A DNA stretch of 64,000 bases, taken from NCBI GenBank assembly GCA_007745835.1, contig CP036424.1:124001-188000 (forward strand), in the 5' to 3' direction. The notes beneath the pieces were generated by a model. The model saw only the letters and a program-made list of their open reading frames with translations, was not told the origin of the DNA and ran no database searches. Position 1 is the first letter of the stretch. Every line of letters begins with the position of its first letter. This document shows positions 42,839-51,100 of this stretch, piece by piece. A program made the position numbers and the translations under genes. Source of the stretch: Planctomycetes bacterium MalM25 (GTDB taxonomy: Bacteria; Planctomycetota; Planctomycetia; Pirellulales; Lacipirellulaceae).

Positions 42839-45800
42839 TTACCGCCGTGGCGGCAGGGGGCGCGAGGCGTTCGGGCCGGGTTGGTACTCGACGCCGCGGA
42901 GGTCGTCGATCGAGGTGCGGCCTTGCGACAGGTAGTGCGTGATCCGCCGAGCGGTCGCCGGCGCGTAAGGCTGCGACCCGTCGGGTCGCGCCCAGAGCCG
43001 TGCGAGCTGGGAACCGCTCCCTTCGAGAACGACGCGGTCTCCCGATTGCGAGTAGCTGGCGCTGTGCGCCTCAGCGACCACGCCGCCGCCCGCTTCGCCG
43101 ACCGAGGCGTCGATCCGCACGCTCCCTAGCGCGCGCAACTCGATCGGGCCGAAGGGGGCTCCCTGCTGCGCCCCACGCGCCACCGAGGCGGCCGGGGATT
43201 CGTGGACGCGCAGCTCGTCGCAACGCAGCTCCGCCGCCCCGGGAGGAATCCCTTGCGGGGACTGGAGCGGCAGCTGCTGCTCCCAGGCGAGCACCGGCCC
43301 GTAAACCGCCTGCACGGCCCCGAGGAAGCGGATCGCGCGGTCGTTCGCGTTGCCGCCCATCGCGTTGCGGAAGTCGACTCGCAAGAACCGGAGCCCGGAC
43401 TTTTCGGAGCCATCCGCTTTGGGTTGTCCCGGGAGCCCGCCACTGGCGAGGCGGGTCGAGCGGATCGAGCCGGGCCCCTGCCCGGCGATGGCGCCGGTCC
43501 GTTGGTTGTAGGCGAGTGAGTTGAGTTTGGCGTGCTCGTGCGAGCGCTGTCCGGCCTGGTCGGTGGTGCGGTAATCGATCGTTACGCCGCCGACGCACTC
43601 GACCTCTTCAACGTCGACTGCGGAGCCGGATAGCCCGCCCCCGCCGCCGCGTAGATCGACCGGATTGGAGAGTTTGGCGGTGAGCGCGGCGCAGTGGAGC
43701 CAGCCGTTGGAGGCTTCGGCGTAAACCTCGTCGGAGAGCGTCATGAGGCTGCCATCGAACTGCATGCCGCCCCGCCAGCGGAGCGTCGCCTCGCCGCCGA
43801 GCGGCGCGGCGGGGCCGGCGGCGCGGAGCGTGAGGCGGGCGTCGCCGCGGCCTTCGGTCCAGGCACGGCCGACGGCTTGGTCGATGTGCAGGTCCTTCAC
43901 CCAGACGCGCAGCCCCTGCGATTGGATCTCCGCGAGGCCACGCAGGTCACCGGTCCCGCCCGGGTCGGCGCCCTGTTGGCCCGCGAGGGTCAGCCGTGCT
44001 CCGCCGGGCCGGTCGAGTCGATCGACGCGGAGCTGGTCGCCGAGGATCTTGAGCGGTTGCTTGGCCGGGTCGCTGGTGAGTTCGTCGATCTTCACGCCGC
44101 CGTCGCACACCAGCGCGAGGGGCGTCGCCTGGCGGCCGTGCAGGCCGACCTCGATCTGGATGTTGCGGGTGTTGAGCTCGTAAACGCTCTGCGGTTTATC
44201 GGCGCCCGGCGGTTGGAACGCGACGGTCGATCCGAGTGACGGTCCGCCCGTCTCGGCGGGCGGGGCGATGGGGCGAAGCAGCGTGGCGAGCGTGTCCGCG
44301 TGGCCCTTGATCTGTTTGCCCACGAAGTCGACCCGTCCGGTGGCGTCGATCCGCTTCGCGAGCACCGCGAGCTGCGGCCGATCCCCGCCGGTCGCCAGCT
44401 CGATCGCCGGCCCGTCGGGGCCGTCGGGTTGGACCTCTCGCAGCTGCATCGTTACGCGGTCGGCCCGCATCTTGCCCAGCCCCGTGGCGGCGAACTCGGG
44501 GCGGCCCAGGATCGTGAGCAGCGGCTGGCCGTGCGGGTCGCGGCGCATCGTTACGGCGGGGCTTCCATCCGGTAAGGCGCTCCAACGAGCTTGGTACGCG
44601 CGGCCTTGCTGGTCCGAATCGGGGGTGAAGCGGAGCCAGCCCGGCCCCGCGGCGAGCAGGTCGCCGATCGCTTGGTTCGAGTTTTCGGTCGGGGCGTCGT
44701 ACTCCAAGAGGGGCGCTTGCAGCTCACTGAGCCCTTGGGCGAGGGAGGCCGGCGTTCCCTCGATCCGCAGCCGCCGTTCGCCGAGCCACGCCTCGAGACG
44801 GGTGGCGCGGACCGCCGCTTGGCGCGTAGGCGAGTCGAGCCGAACCGGCGAGCCGATCGCCTCGACGCGGTGCGGGGTCAGGCCGCCGAGCGTGCGGCTC
44901 TGGCGGCGGGCCAGGTCGGGCTCGTGGGCTGGGTTGAGTGCCGCCGAGTCGCCCCCTTGGTCGCCGAAGTGGAGTCGCAATTCGCGGCAGTGCAGCTGGT
45001 CGCTCGGCCCCGCGGCGTTGGGCAACGTGGCGCGGACGTCGTCCTGCAGCGAAGCGACGAAGCCGGTGAAATCGAACCGGAACGGCCCCGCCGACGTGAC
45101 CTCCAGCGGGCCGCTTGCGCCGAGCGGCGCCTCGGCCGAGGCGAGCCGGACCGGGCCCTGGGGCGTGAGCACGACGCGTTCTGCGGCCGGGCCGCCCTTC
45201 TTGAACTGGCTCACGTCGATCGTCGCGCGGACTTGTTCGCGGATCTCGAGCGACTCGACGCCCGCGATCGGCAAGCCCGACGACCCGGCGCCGGTGTGTG
45301 GTTCCTTGAGCAGGCGGATCTCGAGCACCCGCCCGTGCGCCCGATGCGGACCCAGCCGCAGATCGACCGCCGCGCGGGTCCAGATCATCGATTGGTTGAA
45401 GTGCAGGTCGCTGGTGACCAAATAAAGGTCGTCCTGCGGTCCGGCCTCCTTCATGTCGCTGCGGATGACGAACTCGCCAGGCAGCTCCGCGGCGACGGGG
45501 CGGCCGAGCTTGCCGCTCGCCAAGTCGAACTCGGCGTTGAGGTCGTCGAATTGAATCGTGGTGTTGTCGGGAGCTTCGATGATGATCGCGTCGCGCGGGG
45601 GGGGGCCGTCGGGCGTGCGGGGCGTGGGGAAGGCGACCAGCAGGCACTTCGTCAGTTTCAGCCGTCCGCGATCCATCGGCTCGAAATCGTCGATCACCGC
45701 CACCACCGACGCCGGCGCGTACTCCACCACCTTCGGCGCGCCCGACAGGGCCCAGTGTCCCGCGGGGAGGTAGCTGCGGAGCATCTCCTGGTAGCGGACG

Positions 45801-45958
45801 ACGGCCCGCTTGCCGCCTCGCCAGGCGGCTTCGTCGGCCGCGTCGTATTCGCGAATGACGAGCTGCGGCTCGATCAGCGGCGCCACGCCCAACACGTACG
45901 CCTGGTACGCCACGAACGTGACGGCGAAGGCGACGGCGGCGTTGACGAGGCGTTTCAC
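42839..45958 (-). CDS. Large LptC/LptA (OstA-like) family protein
   Basis: Protein of 1039 residues with one N-terminal membrane anchor (5-27, VNAAVAFAVTFVAYQAYVLG) and the rest periplasmic. Several stretches show the alternating pattern of OstA/LptA jelly-roll strands, best near the end (AEAHSASYSQSGDRVVLEGS, then ARLWARPDG, ARRITHYLSQGRTSID) and near 385-415 (AAVRATRLEAWLGERRLRIE). LptA-family repeats in proteobacteria read similarly (ADRAxYDxxxDxLxLxG). It is preceded on the same strand by kdsD-like and kdsC-like genes, as lptC-lptA are in E. coli. So I infer an LPS-transport bridge, LptC and LptA in one chain. The family is inferred from motif and context, not certain. Confidence 0.6.
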   Translation of the reverse strand: MKRLVNAAVAFAVTFVAYQAYVLGVAPLIEPQLVIREYDAADEAAWRGGKRAVVRYQEMLRSYLPAGHWALSGAPKVVEYAPASVVAVIDDFEPMDRGRLKLTKCLLVAFPTPRTPDGPPPRDAIIIEAPDNTTIQFDDLNAEFDLASGKLGRPVAAELPGEFVIRSDMKEAGPQDDLYLVTSDLHFNQSMIWTRAAVDLRLGPHRAHGRVLEIRLLKEPHTGAGSSGLPIAGVESLEIREQVRATIDVSQFKKGGPAAERVVLTPQGPVRLASAEAPLGASGPLEVTSAGPFRFDFTGFVASLQDDVRATLPNAAGPSDQLHCRELRLHFGDQGGDSAALNPAHEPDLARRQSRTLGGLTPHRVEAIGSPVRLDSPTRQAAVRATRLEAWLGERRLRIEGTPASLAQGLSELQAPLLEYDAPTENSNQAIGDLLAAGPGWLRFTPDSDQQGRAYQARWSALPDGSPAVTMRRDPHGQPLLTILGRPEFAATGLGKMRADRVTMQLREVQPDGPDGPAIELATGGDRPQLAVLAKRIDATGRVDFVGKQIKGHADTLATLLRPIAPPAETGGPSLGSTVAFQPPGADKPQSVYELNTRNIQIEVGLHGRQATPLALVCDGGVKIDELTSDPAKQPLKILGDQLRVDRLDRPGGARLTLAGQQGADPGGTGDLRGLAEIQSQGLRVWVKDLHIDQAVGRAWTEGRGDARLTLRAAGPAAPLGGEATLRWRGGMQFDGSLMTLSDEVYAEASNGWLHCAALTAKLSNPVDLRGGGGGLSGSAVDVEEVECVGGVTIDYRTTDQAGQRSHEHAKLNSLAYNQRTGAIAGQGPGSIRSTRLASGGLPGQPKADGSEKSGLRFLRVDFRNAMGGNANDRAIRFLGAVQAVYGPVLAWEQQLPLQSPQGIPPGAAELRCDELRVHESPAASVARGAQQGAPFGPIELRALGSVRIDASVGEAGGGVVAEAHSASYSQSGDRVVLEGSGSQLARLWARPDGSQPYAPATARRITHYLSQGRTSIDDLRGVEYQPGPNASRPLPPRR

Positions 45959-46037
45959 GTTAGATGTTAAACGCGGGGTTAGCGGAGGAAGCGGAGTTGT
46001 AGAAGGCTTGCCGGTAGCTTTAACGGCCGGATAGCGG

Positions 46038-46277
46038 TTACCTCATGAAGGTCACGCCGCCGAACGTCGGCGGCGCGTCGAATCGGACGCTCCACAGCCG
46101 CTTCTCTCGCCACAACTCGCGTGTGAGCGGGAACGCCAGCTCTTCCATGTAGGCCCGTTCAAAGGAGCGAGCGGCGGGTGTCGTGGACAATTCGTAAGCC
46201 GGAAGGGCGATGCCCTCCTCGCCTGCGCAGAACGGCAGACAACTCAGGACGATCGCGATGCTCAGCAAACTCTTCAT
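46038..46277 (-). CDS. Small exported protein
   Basis: Short gene of 79 residues between kdsC and the LptC/LptA-like gene. The signal peptide (KSLLSIAIVLSCLPFCAG, 2-19) contains a Cys followed by Ala-Gly, but it does not fit a lipobox well. The mature part of about 60 residues is mixed, with FERAYMEELAFPLTRELWRE helical. I chose ATG 46277, with AGGA about eight bases upstream; that leader overlaps a repeat-like stretch (46281-46316). No known family. Position suggests the cell envelope. Confidence 0.5.
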   Translation of the reverse strand: MKSLLSIAIVLSCLPFCAGEEGIALPAYELSTTPAARSFERAYMEELAFPLTRELWREKRLWSVRFDAPPTFGGVTFMR

Positions 46278-46280
46278 AAG

Positions 46281-46316
46281 GTTTCCTTTGCGTCCTCCGC
46301 GAACTCCGCGGGTAAT
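46281..46316. repeat. Short-period GC-rich stretch resembling an intergenic repeat
   Basis: The stretch reads CCTTTGCGTCCTCCGCGAAC then TCCGCGGG, with a CGTCC/TCCGCG unit recurring about every nine bases. It is of the same style as the ATCTGCG repeat at 22721-22768. It overlaps the ribosome-binding region of the small exported gene at 46038-46277. Confidence 0.4.
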
Positions 46317-46324
46317 CCCTTGGT

Positions 46325-46828
46325 TCATCCGTGCAGCGGTCCGGTCGCCTCTTCCCACATGCCCGAATCCTTGAGTAGCTTCTCGATCACTTCTCGCAGC
46401 ACGCCGCGCCCGCCCGGCGCCGTGGTGACGTAGTCCGCGCTCTCAAGCAGCTCGGGCGCCGCGTCGGTGGGGGCGGCGCCGAAGCCGACGGCGCGGATTG
46501 TCGGTAGGTCGGGCAGGTCGTCGCCGACGTAAGCGATCTGGTCGAGCGACAGGCCGAGTTCCTTCGCGAGATTGCGAACGACCGACAGTTTCTCCTTGAC
46601 CGCTTGGTAGACGAACTCGATGTCGAGCTCGGCGCCCCGTTGTTCGACGATCTTCGAGGCCCGCCCCGTGATGATCCCGAAGCGGCCCCCGGCACGCTGC
46701 CAGAGCCGCACGCCGAGGCCGTCGCGGACGTTGAACGTCTTGGTCTCGACGCCATTGCCATCGAACGTGATGCCCCCATCGGTGAGCACCCCGTCAACGT
46801 CGGTCAGGAGGAGGGCGATGCGTTGCAT
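46325..46828 (-). CDS. kdsC: 3-deoxy-D-manno-octulosonate 8-phosphate phosphatase (KdsC-like HAD hydrolase)
   Basis: HAD-superfamily phosphatase of 167 residues that frees Kdo from Kdo-8-phosphate before its use in LPS core. The DxD motif is at LLLTDVDGVLTDGGI (Asp9, Asp11), followed by FNVRDGLGVRLWQRAG, ITGRASKIVEQRGAELDIEF and the metal motif YVGDDLPDLPTIRAVGF. Length fits the C0-type KdsC, which lacks a cap. It is 78 bp after the kdsD-like gene and 47 bp before the small exported gene, all on one strand. The other possible reading, a general HAD phosphatase, is less likely given the context. Confidence 0.88.
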   Translation of the reverse strand: MQRIALLLTDVDGVLTDGGITFDGNGVETKTFNVRDGLGVRLWQRAGGRFGIITGRASKIVEQRGAELDIEFVYQAVKEKLSVVRNLAKELGLSLDQIAYVGDDLPDLPTIRAVGFGAAPTDAAPELLESADYVTTAPGGRGVLREVIEKLLKDSGMWEEATGPLHG

Positions 46829-46861
46829 CGAGTAAGGCGGTAGGCGGAAGGCGGTAAGGAC

Positions 46862-46911
46862 GGTGAGTCCCCCGACGTCAGTCAGGGGAGATGAGTCAAC
46901 AACGACTCACC
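46862..46911. repeat. Nested inverted repeat between kdsD-like and kdsC genes
   Basis: Outer arms GGTGAGTC (46862-46869) and GACTCACC (46904-46911) enclose an inner imperfect hairpin CCCCCGACgtcaGTCAGGGG (46869-46888). A second small hairpin, GAGTCaacaacGACTC, uses the right arm. The TGA stop of the kdsD-like gene (46907-46909) lies inside the right outer arm. Confidence 0.75.
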
Positions 46912-48010
46912 CCGCCGCGTAGGCGTCTTCGTTCGGGAAGATCCGCATCGGGGGCTTGGCGGGCTGCGGGGCGGCGGCGGGAGCGTCGTTCGCTTCCCGG
47001 GCGACGACATCGGTCACATCGACCAAGCCGATCGGTCGACCCGTGACATCGACTACCGGCAGCTCGCTGAACTTGCGGTCCGCCAGGAGACCGACCGCCT
47101 CGCTCATACGGACGTCGGGCGTGATCGTGACCGGGTCGCGGACCATGATCTGGTCGATCGGTCCGTCGAGCGCCGCGGCGTCGTGGGATTCGAGCAGCTT
47201 CGCGAGGTCGCTGTCGGTGAAAAGGCCGGTCAGCTTGCCCTCCGCATCGACCAGCATGACGGCGCCGGTGCGGCGGCCCGGCTTGCTGCAGGCGACCAGC
47301 ACCTCGCGGACCGACTGCGTCGCTTCGGACACACGGCATTCGGCGAGCGGTCGCATCTCGTCCTCGACGCGGGCCAACTTGCGACCGAGCGAACCGCCCG
47401 GGTGGAACTTCGCGAAGTCCTCGGCGCGGAAGCCGCGGATGGAGCTCAGGACCAGGGCGAGCGCGTCGCCGATAGCGAGCATGGCGGTCGTGCTCGTGCT
47501 GGGCGCGAGGCCGAGCGAGCACGCCTCGTCGAGGCTCCCCAGCGGGAGGACCACTTCGGCGGCGCGGCCGACCGTGCTCTGGGTGGTGGCGGTGATCGCG
47601 AGGATCGGGGCGCCAAAGCTGCGGAGGCTCGGCAGCAGTTGGATGACCTCGCCCGTTTCGCCGCTCTGCGAGAGCATCAGCACGAGGTCGCCCCGCCCGA
47701 CGCGGCCCAGGTCGCCGTGGAACGCTTCGGCGGGGTGCAGGAAGTGGCTCGGCTGGCCGGTGCTGGCGAGCGTCGCGGCGATCTTCTGGCCGATCAGCCC
47801 CGCCTTGCCCATGCCGGTGACGATCACCGAGCCGCGGCAGGTTTCGAGCAGCTCGATCGCGTCAGCGAACTCGTCGCCGAGTTGCTGCGAGAGCTTCCAG
47901 AGGGCGATCGCCTCGAGGCGCATCACTTCGCGCGCCGCGGCGATCCGTTGGGGCGTGGGCAGCGCGTCGCGCGGGGGCGCGTCGCTGCGCGCAGCGGGTT
48001 GTGCGCTCAT
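46907..48010 (-). CDS. kdsD: Arabinose-5-phosphate isomerase (KpsF/GutQ/KdsD family)
   Basis: Converts ribulose 5-phosphate to arabinose 5-phosphate, the first step to Kdo, in the cytoplasm. The 367-residue protein has an SIS domain (about 55-190: VIVTGMGKAGLIGQKIAATL, FLHPAEAFHGDLGRV, LMLSQSGETGEV) and a pair of CBS domains after residue 225 (TGAVMLVDAEGKLTGLFTDS; FSELPVVDVTGRPIGLVDVT). Family length is about 330; the extra residues are an Ala/Pro-rich N-terminus and a tail. Next to kdsC in the same direction, which supports the Kdo role. The stop lies in an inverted repeat. Confidence 0.9.
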   Translation of the reverse strand: MSAQPAARSDAPPRDALPTPQRIAAAREVMRLEAIALWKLSQQLGDEFADAIELLETCRGSVIVTGMGKAGLIGQKIAATLASTGQPSHFLHPAEAFHGDLGRVGRGDLVLMLSQSGETGEVIQLLPSLRSFGAPILAITATTQSTVGRAAEVVLPLGSLDEACSLGLAPSTSTTAMLAIGDALALVLSSIRGFRAEDFAKFHPGGSLGRKLARVEDEMRPLAECRVSEATQSVREVLVACSKPGRRTGAVMLVDAEGKLTGLFTDSDLAKLLESHDAAALDGPIDQIMVRDPVTITPDVRMSEAVGLLADRKFSELPVVDVTGRPIGLVDVTDVVAREANDAPAAAPQPAKPPMRIFPNEDAYAAG

Positions 48011-48135
48011 GGCTTCGTCGTCCTTGACGGCGCCGGGGAGTGGGGAGGTGGAGGCCGCGAAGTGTAGACCGACGCCTGCCCCGCGGCAACGTGAAACGGT
48101 CGCGCGACAGCGGTGCTAGCTAAGGCAGCGAACGG

Positions 48136-51100
48136 CTACTCGGCTTCGTCCTCAGGCTCGTCGGTGAGCTGACGCTGAGTCGCTTCCCAAGAGAGCTGCG
48201 TCTGCTCGATCCGGCGGAGCGGGTCGTTGGACGAGTCAGCGCCGCGGCGGCGCTTGCGCTGTTGCTCGTCGGCTTCCGACTCGAGCGCTTCGACCCAGTC
48301 GGGTAGATCGAGCCCCGAGCCGGCGGCGTCGCCCAGCAGGGAGTTGACCTCGCGGCGGAGCGCGGAGAAGGCCTCGCTCGCTTCGATCCGGGGGTCGGTC
48401 CCCATCGCCGGACCGACGAGCGAACGGACCAGGTCGATCGTCAGGGGGCGGACGAACCGCTCGGCGAGCCGCTGCGAAACGGTCGGTAGGCGCATGCCGT
48501 AACGCTGCGTGAGCGCTTCGAGCCCCGCCTGGTGCTGGTCGGCCGCTTCGCAGGTCCGCTCCTCAACCGCACGGCGCCAGAGCGCGGCGGCGGCGGGGCG
48601 GCCGCTCTTCACGAGGATGCGGTGGGCGAGCGCCACCGGCTTCAGGTTCCAGGCGACCCGGTCGTAAGCGTTCTTGAGCCTCAAGAAGTCGATCAACGCG
48701 TGCAGCATCTCGCCGTGGTCGGACTGCGTGGTGGTCGCGTTGTAATCGCGGTAGATCGGGTAGTTTTCGACGACCGCCTCGATGGCGATCGACAGCAACC
48801 GGACCGCCTCGTCGCGCGGCACGCCCGCGTCGATCTCCTCGATCAACTTCGGCGCGTCTTGGGGCGGGTCTTCGCACAGGTTGTCGAGCCACACGCCGAC
48901 GCGTTGGTGCAAGATCGCCCGCAGGTTGCTGAGCGTGAGAAAACGTTGCGTGAACAGATCCTCGCCGTACCGCTCGACGAAGCGGACGAAGCGTTCCCAT
49001 TCGCGCGAGTCTTGCAGCCGTTCGACCACGCTCAGGCGGACCGTCTTGCTGTGGCCGAGCCAGCGGCCCAACTCGGTCTCGGTCAGGTCCTGCAGGGCTT
49101 CGACCAGCATCACGTCGGCGGCGTGGGCGTCGTCCTCGGCGCGGCCCCAGGTTGGGGAAGACTCGACGAGGCACTGCACGATGGCCGCGTAGCCCGCCTC
49201 GAACAGGCGGTCGTATTCCGTGACGGCGCCGCGGCCGACCGGGTGGTCGGTCTCCATCTGTTGCGCGACGCCGAGCAGCTCGGTCGTCTCGCGGATGAGT
49301 CCCAGACGCGGGAACCAACCGAGCAGGTCGCTGATCAGCCGGTGCAGCGCGCGGGCGCGGACGATCTTGCGGGGCTCGCCGCCGCGACCGATCGGAACGT
49401 ACAGCAACTCCTCGCTCGCCAGCGCGGTGCGGAGTTGCGGCCAATGCTCGCGGACACCCGCCGTGTCGCCCCGCAGAACCGATCGCAGCACCCCCACCGC
49501 GGCGCCGACGGCGCGGGGCGTAAACGGCGAGTCGTCGTCGGCCAGGGCGCCGCTCGCCGCGCGGAGCAGGCGAGCCGCGTCGGCCACCTCGACGCACGAC
49601 GTGATCACGCCCTCAAGGATGGCGTCCTTGATCGTCCGCACCTGGTCGTACTCGACCATCGACTCGTGGTCGCCGTCCGGAGGCTGCAAGCGGTGCGTAT
49701 GGATCGTTTCGAGCAGTTGTGCGAGCTGCACACCACGCCGGACGGCCATCTTACGCCACGCGGCGATGGTCTCCTCGCGGCCGCCGGGCGAGGCGACGCG
49801 GACACCCCAAACCACGGCGGCGTGCTTCCACAGCCGCGATACGGTGTTCAGGAACGAGAGTCGCGACTCCAGGCGTTCGGCCTCATCCTCGAACTCAAGA
49901 CGCGTTTCGTCGCTGTCCGGCTCGTACATGGCCGAGTCGATGCCGTCGTCGGTCGTGTCCTCGTAGGTCATGTCGTCGTAGGCGGCGTCGAACAGGCCGA
50001 ACTCGTCGTCCTCCTCGTCGTCGAACGGCGCTTCGGGATCGAAGTCGCCCTCCCCTGCATCCTCAAAGCCGAGCGACTCCTCTTCTTCGTCGATGTCGTC
50101 CTCGAGCAGCTCGTCGAAGAGGGCGTCGTCGTGGACCTTGCCGAGCTCGAACTTCGGCGCGTCCCACAGCTCCTCGGCGTTCGCTTCGAGGTGGTCGAAG
50201 AACTTGGCGACCAGCGGCCACTGGTCCTCGCCCGTCTCTTCGCCGCGCTTCTCCACCAGCCGCAACCAGCGCTCGGCGAGCGGGTGGAACGACGCGTCGC
50301 CGTCGTCGAGCGGCGTGAGATCGACCTGGCAGACCCAGCGCATCAGCAGCGCCATCGAAGCGACCAAGTCGCCCTTCTCGAGCAGCGCCTCGACGACCTG
50401 CTGGAACGCCTTGGGCGAGTCGAACTGATCAACGAACATGCCCCAGAAGCCGATGTCGCCCGAGGCGGCGCCCGCCTTGTGCCAGGCGTTGAGGGCGCCG
50501 GCGACGAGGTTCGTCGAGACCTCGATCTCCTTCGCCAACAAGCGACGCACGCCGCTCACCATCGGCGTGGCGAACTGGTCCCACCAGATGGCGATCCGCT
50601 CCAGCGTGCTGGAGAAGAAACGCTCGTACTCGGCGTCATCGATGGCGGCCGCCTCGCTCCAGCCGCGGGCGCAGAGCCCGAGCAGCTGCTCGACGACCTG
50701 GATCAGGTCGTCGACGCGGTAGTCGTGGATCGTGTTCTCGATCGACGGGAACAGGCTGTAGTTGCCGCCGAAGCCGACAATGTTCCACGGATCAACCAGG
50801 GCGCCGCACTCGATGCCCCGTTCGAGCAAATCCTCGATCTCGGGCGTCAGCTCGGCGGCGAGGGCGAGCTCGTGGCCGTCGATCGCTTGGTGGCCGGCGG
50901 TCAGCTTGCAGTAGATCTTGCACAAGATCCGCGACGAGGCGACGCGGACCTCGTTCGCCTGCTCGAGCGCCGCCTCCGAAGCGCCCATGCGGGCGTACAC
51001 GCGGGCAAGCCGTACGCGCTGGAGCTGCTCCGCCCGCCGGCGGGCGATGGCGTGGTTCAGGTGCTGCCGCGCGCCGGCGAACGGCTGGCGGAGCCGTTCC

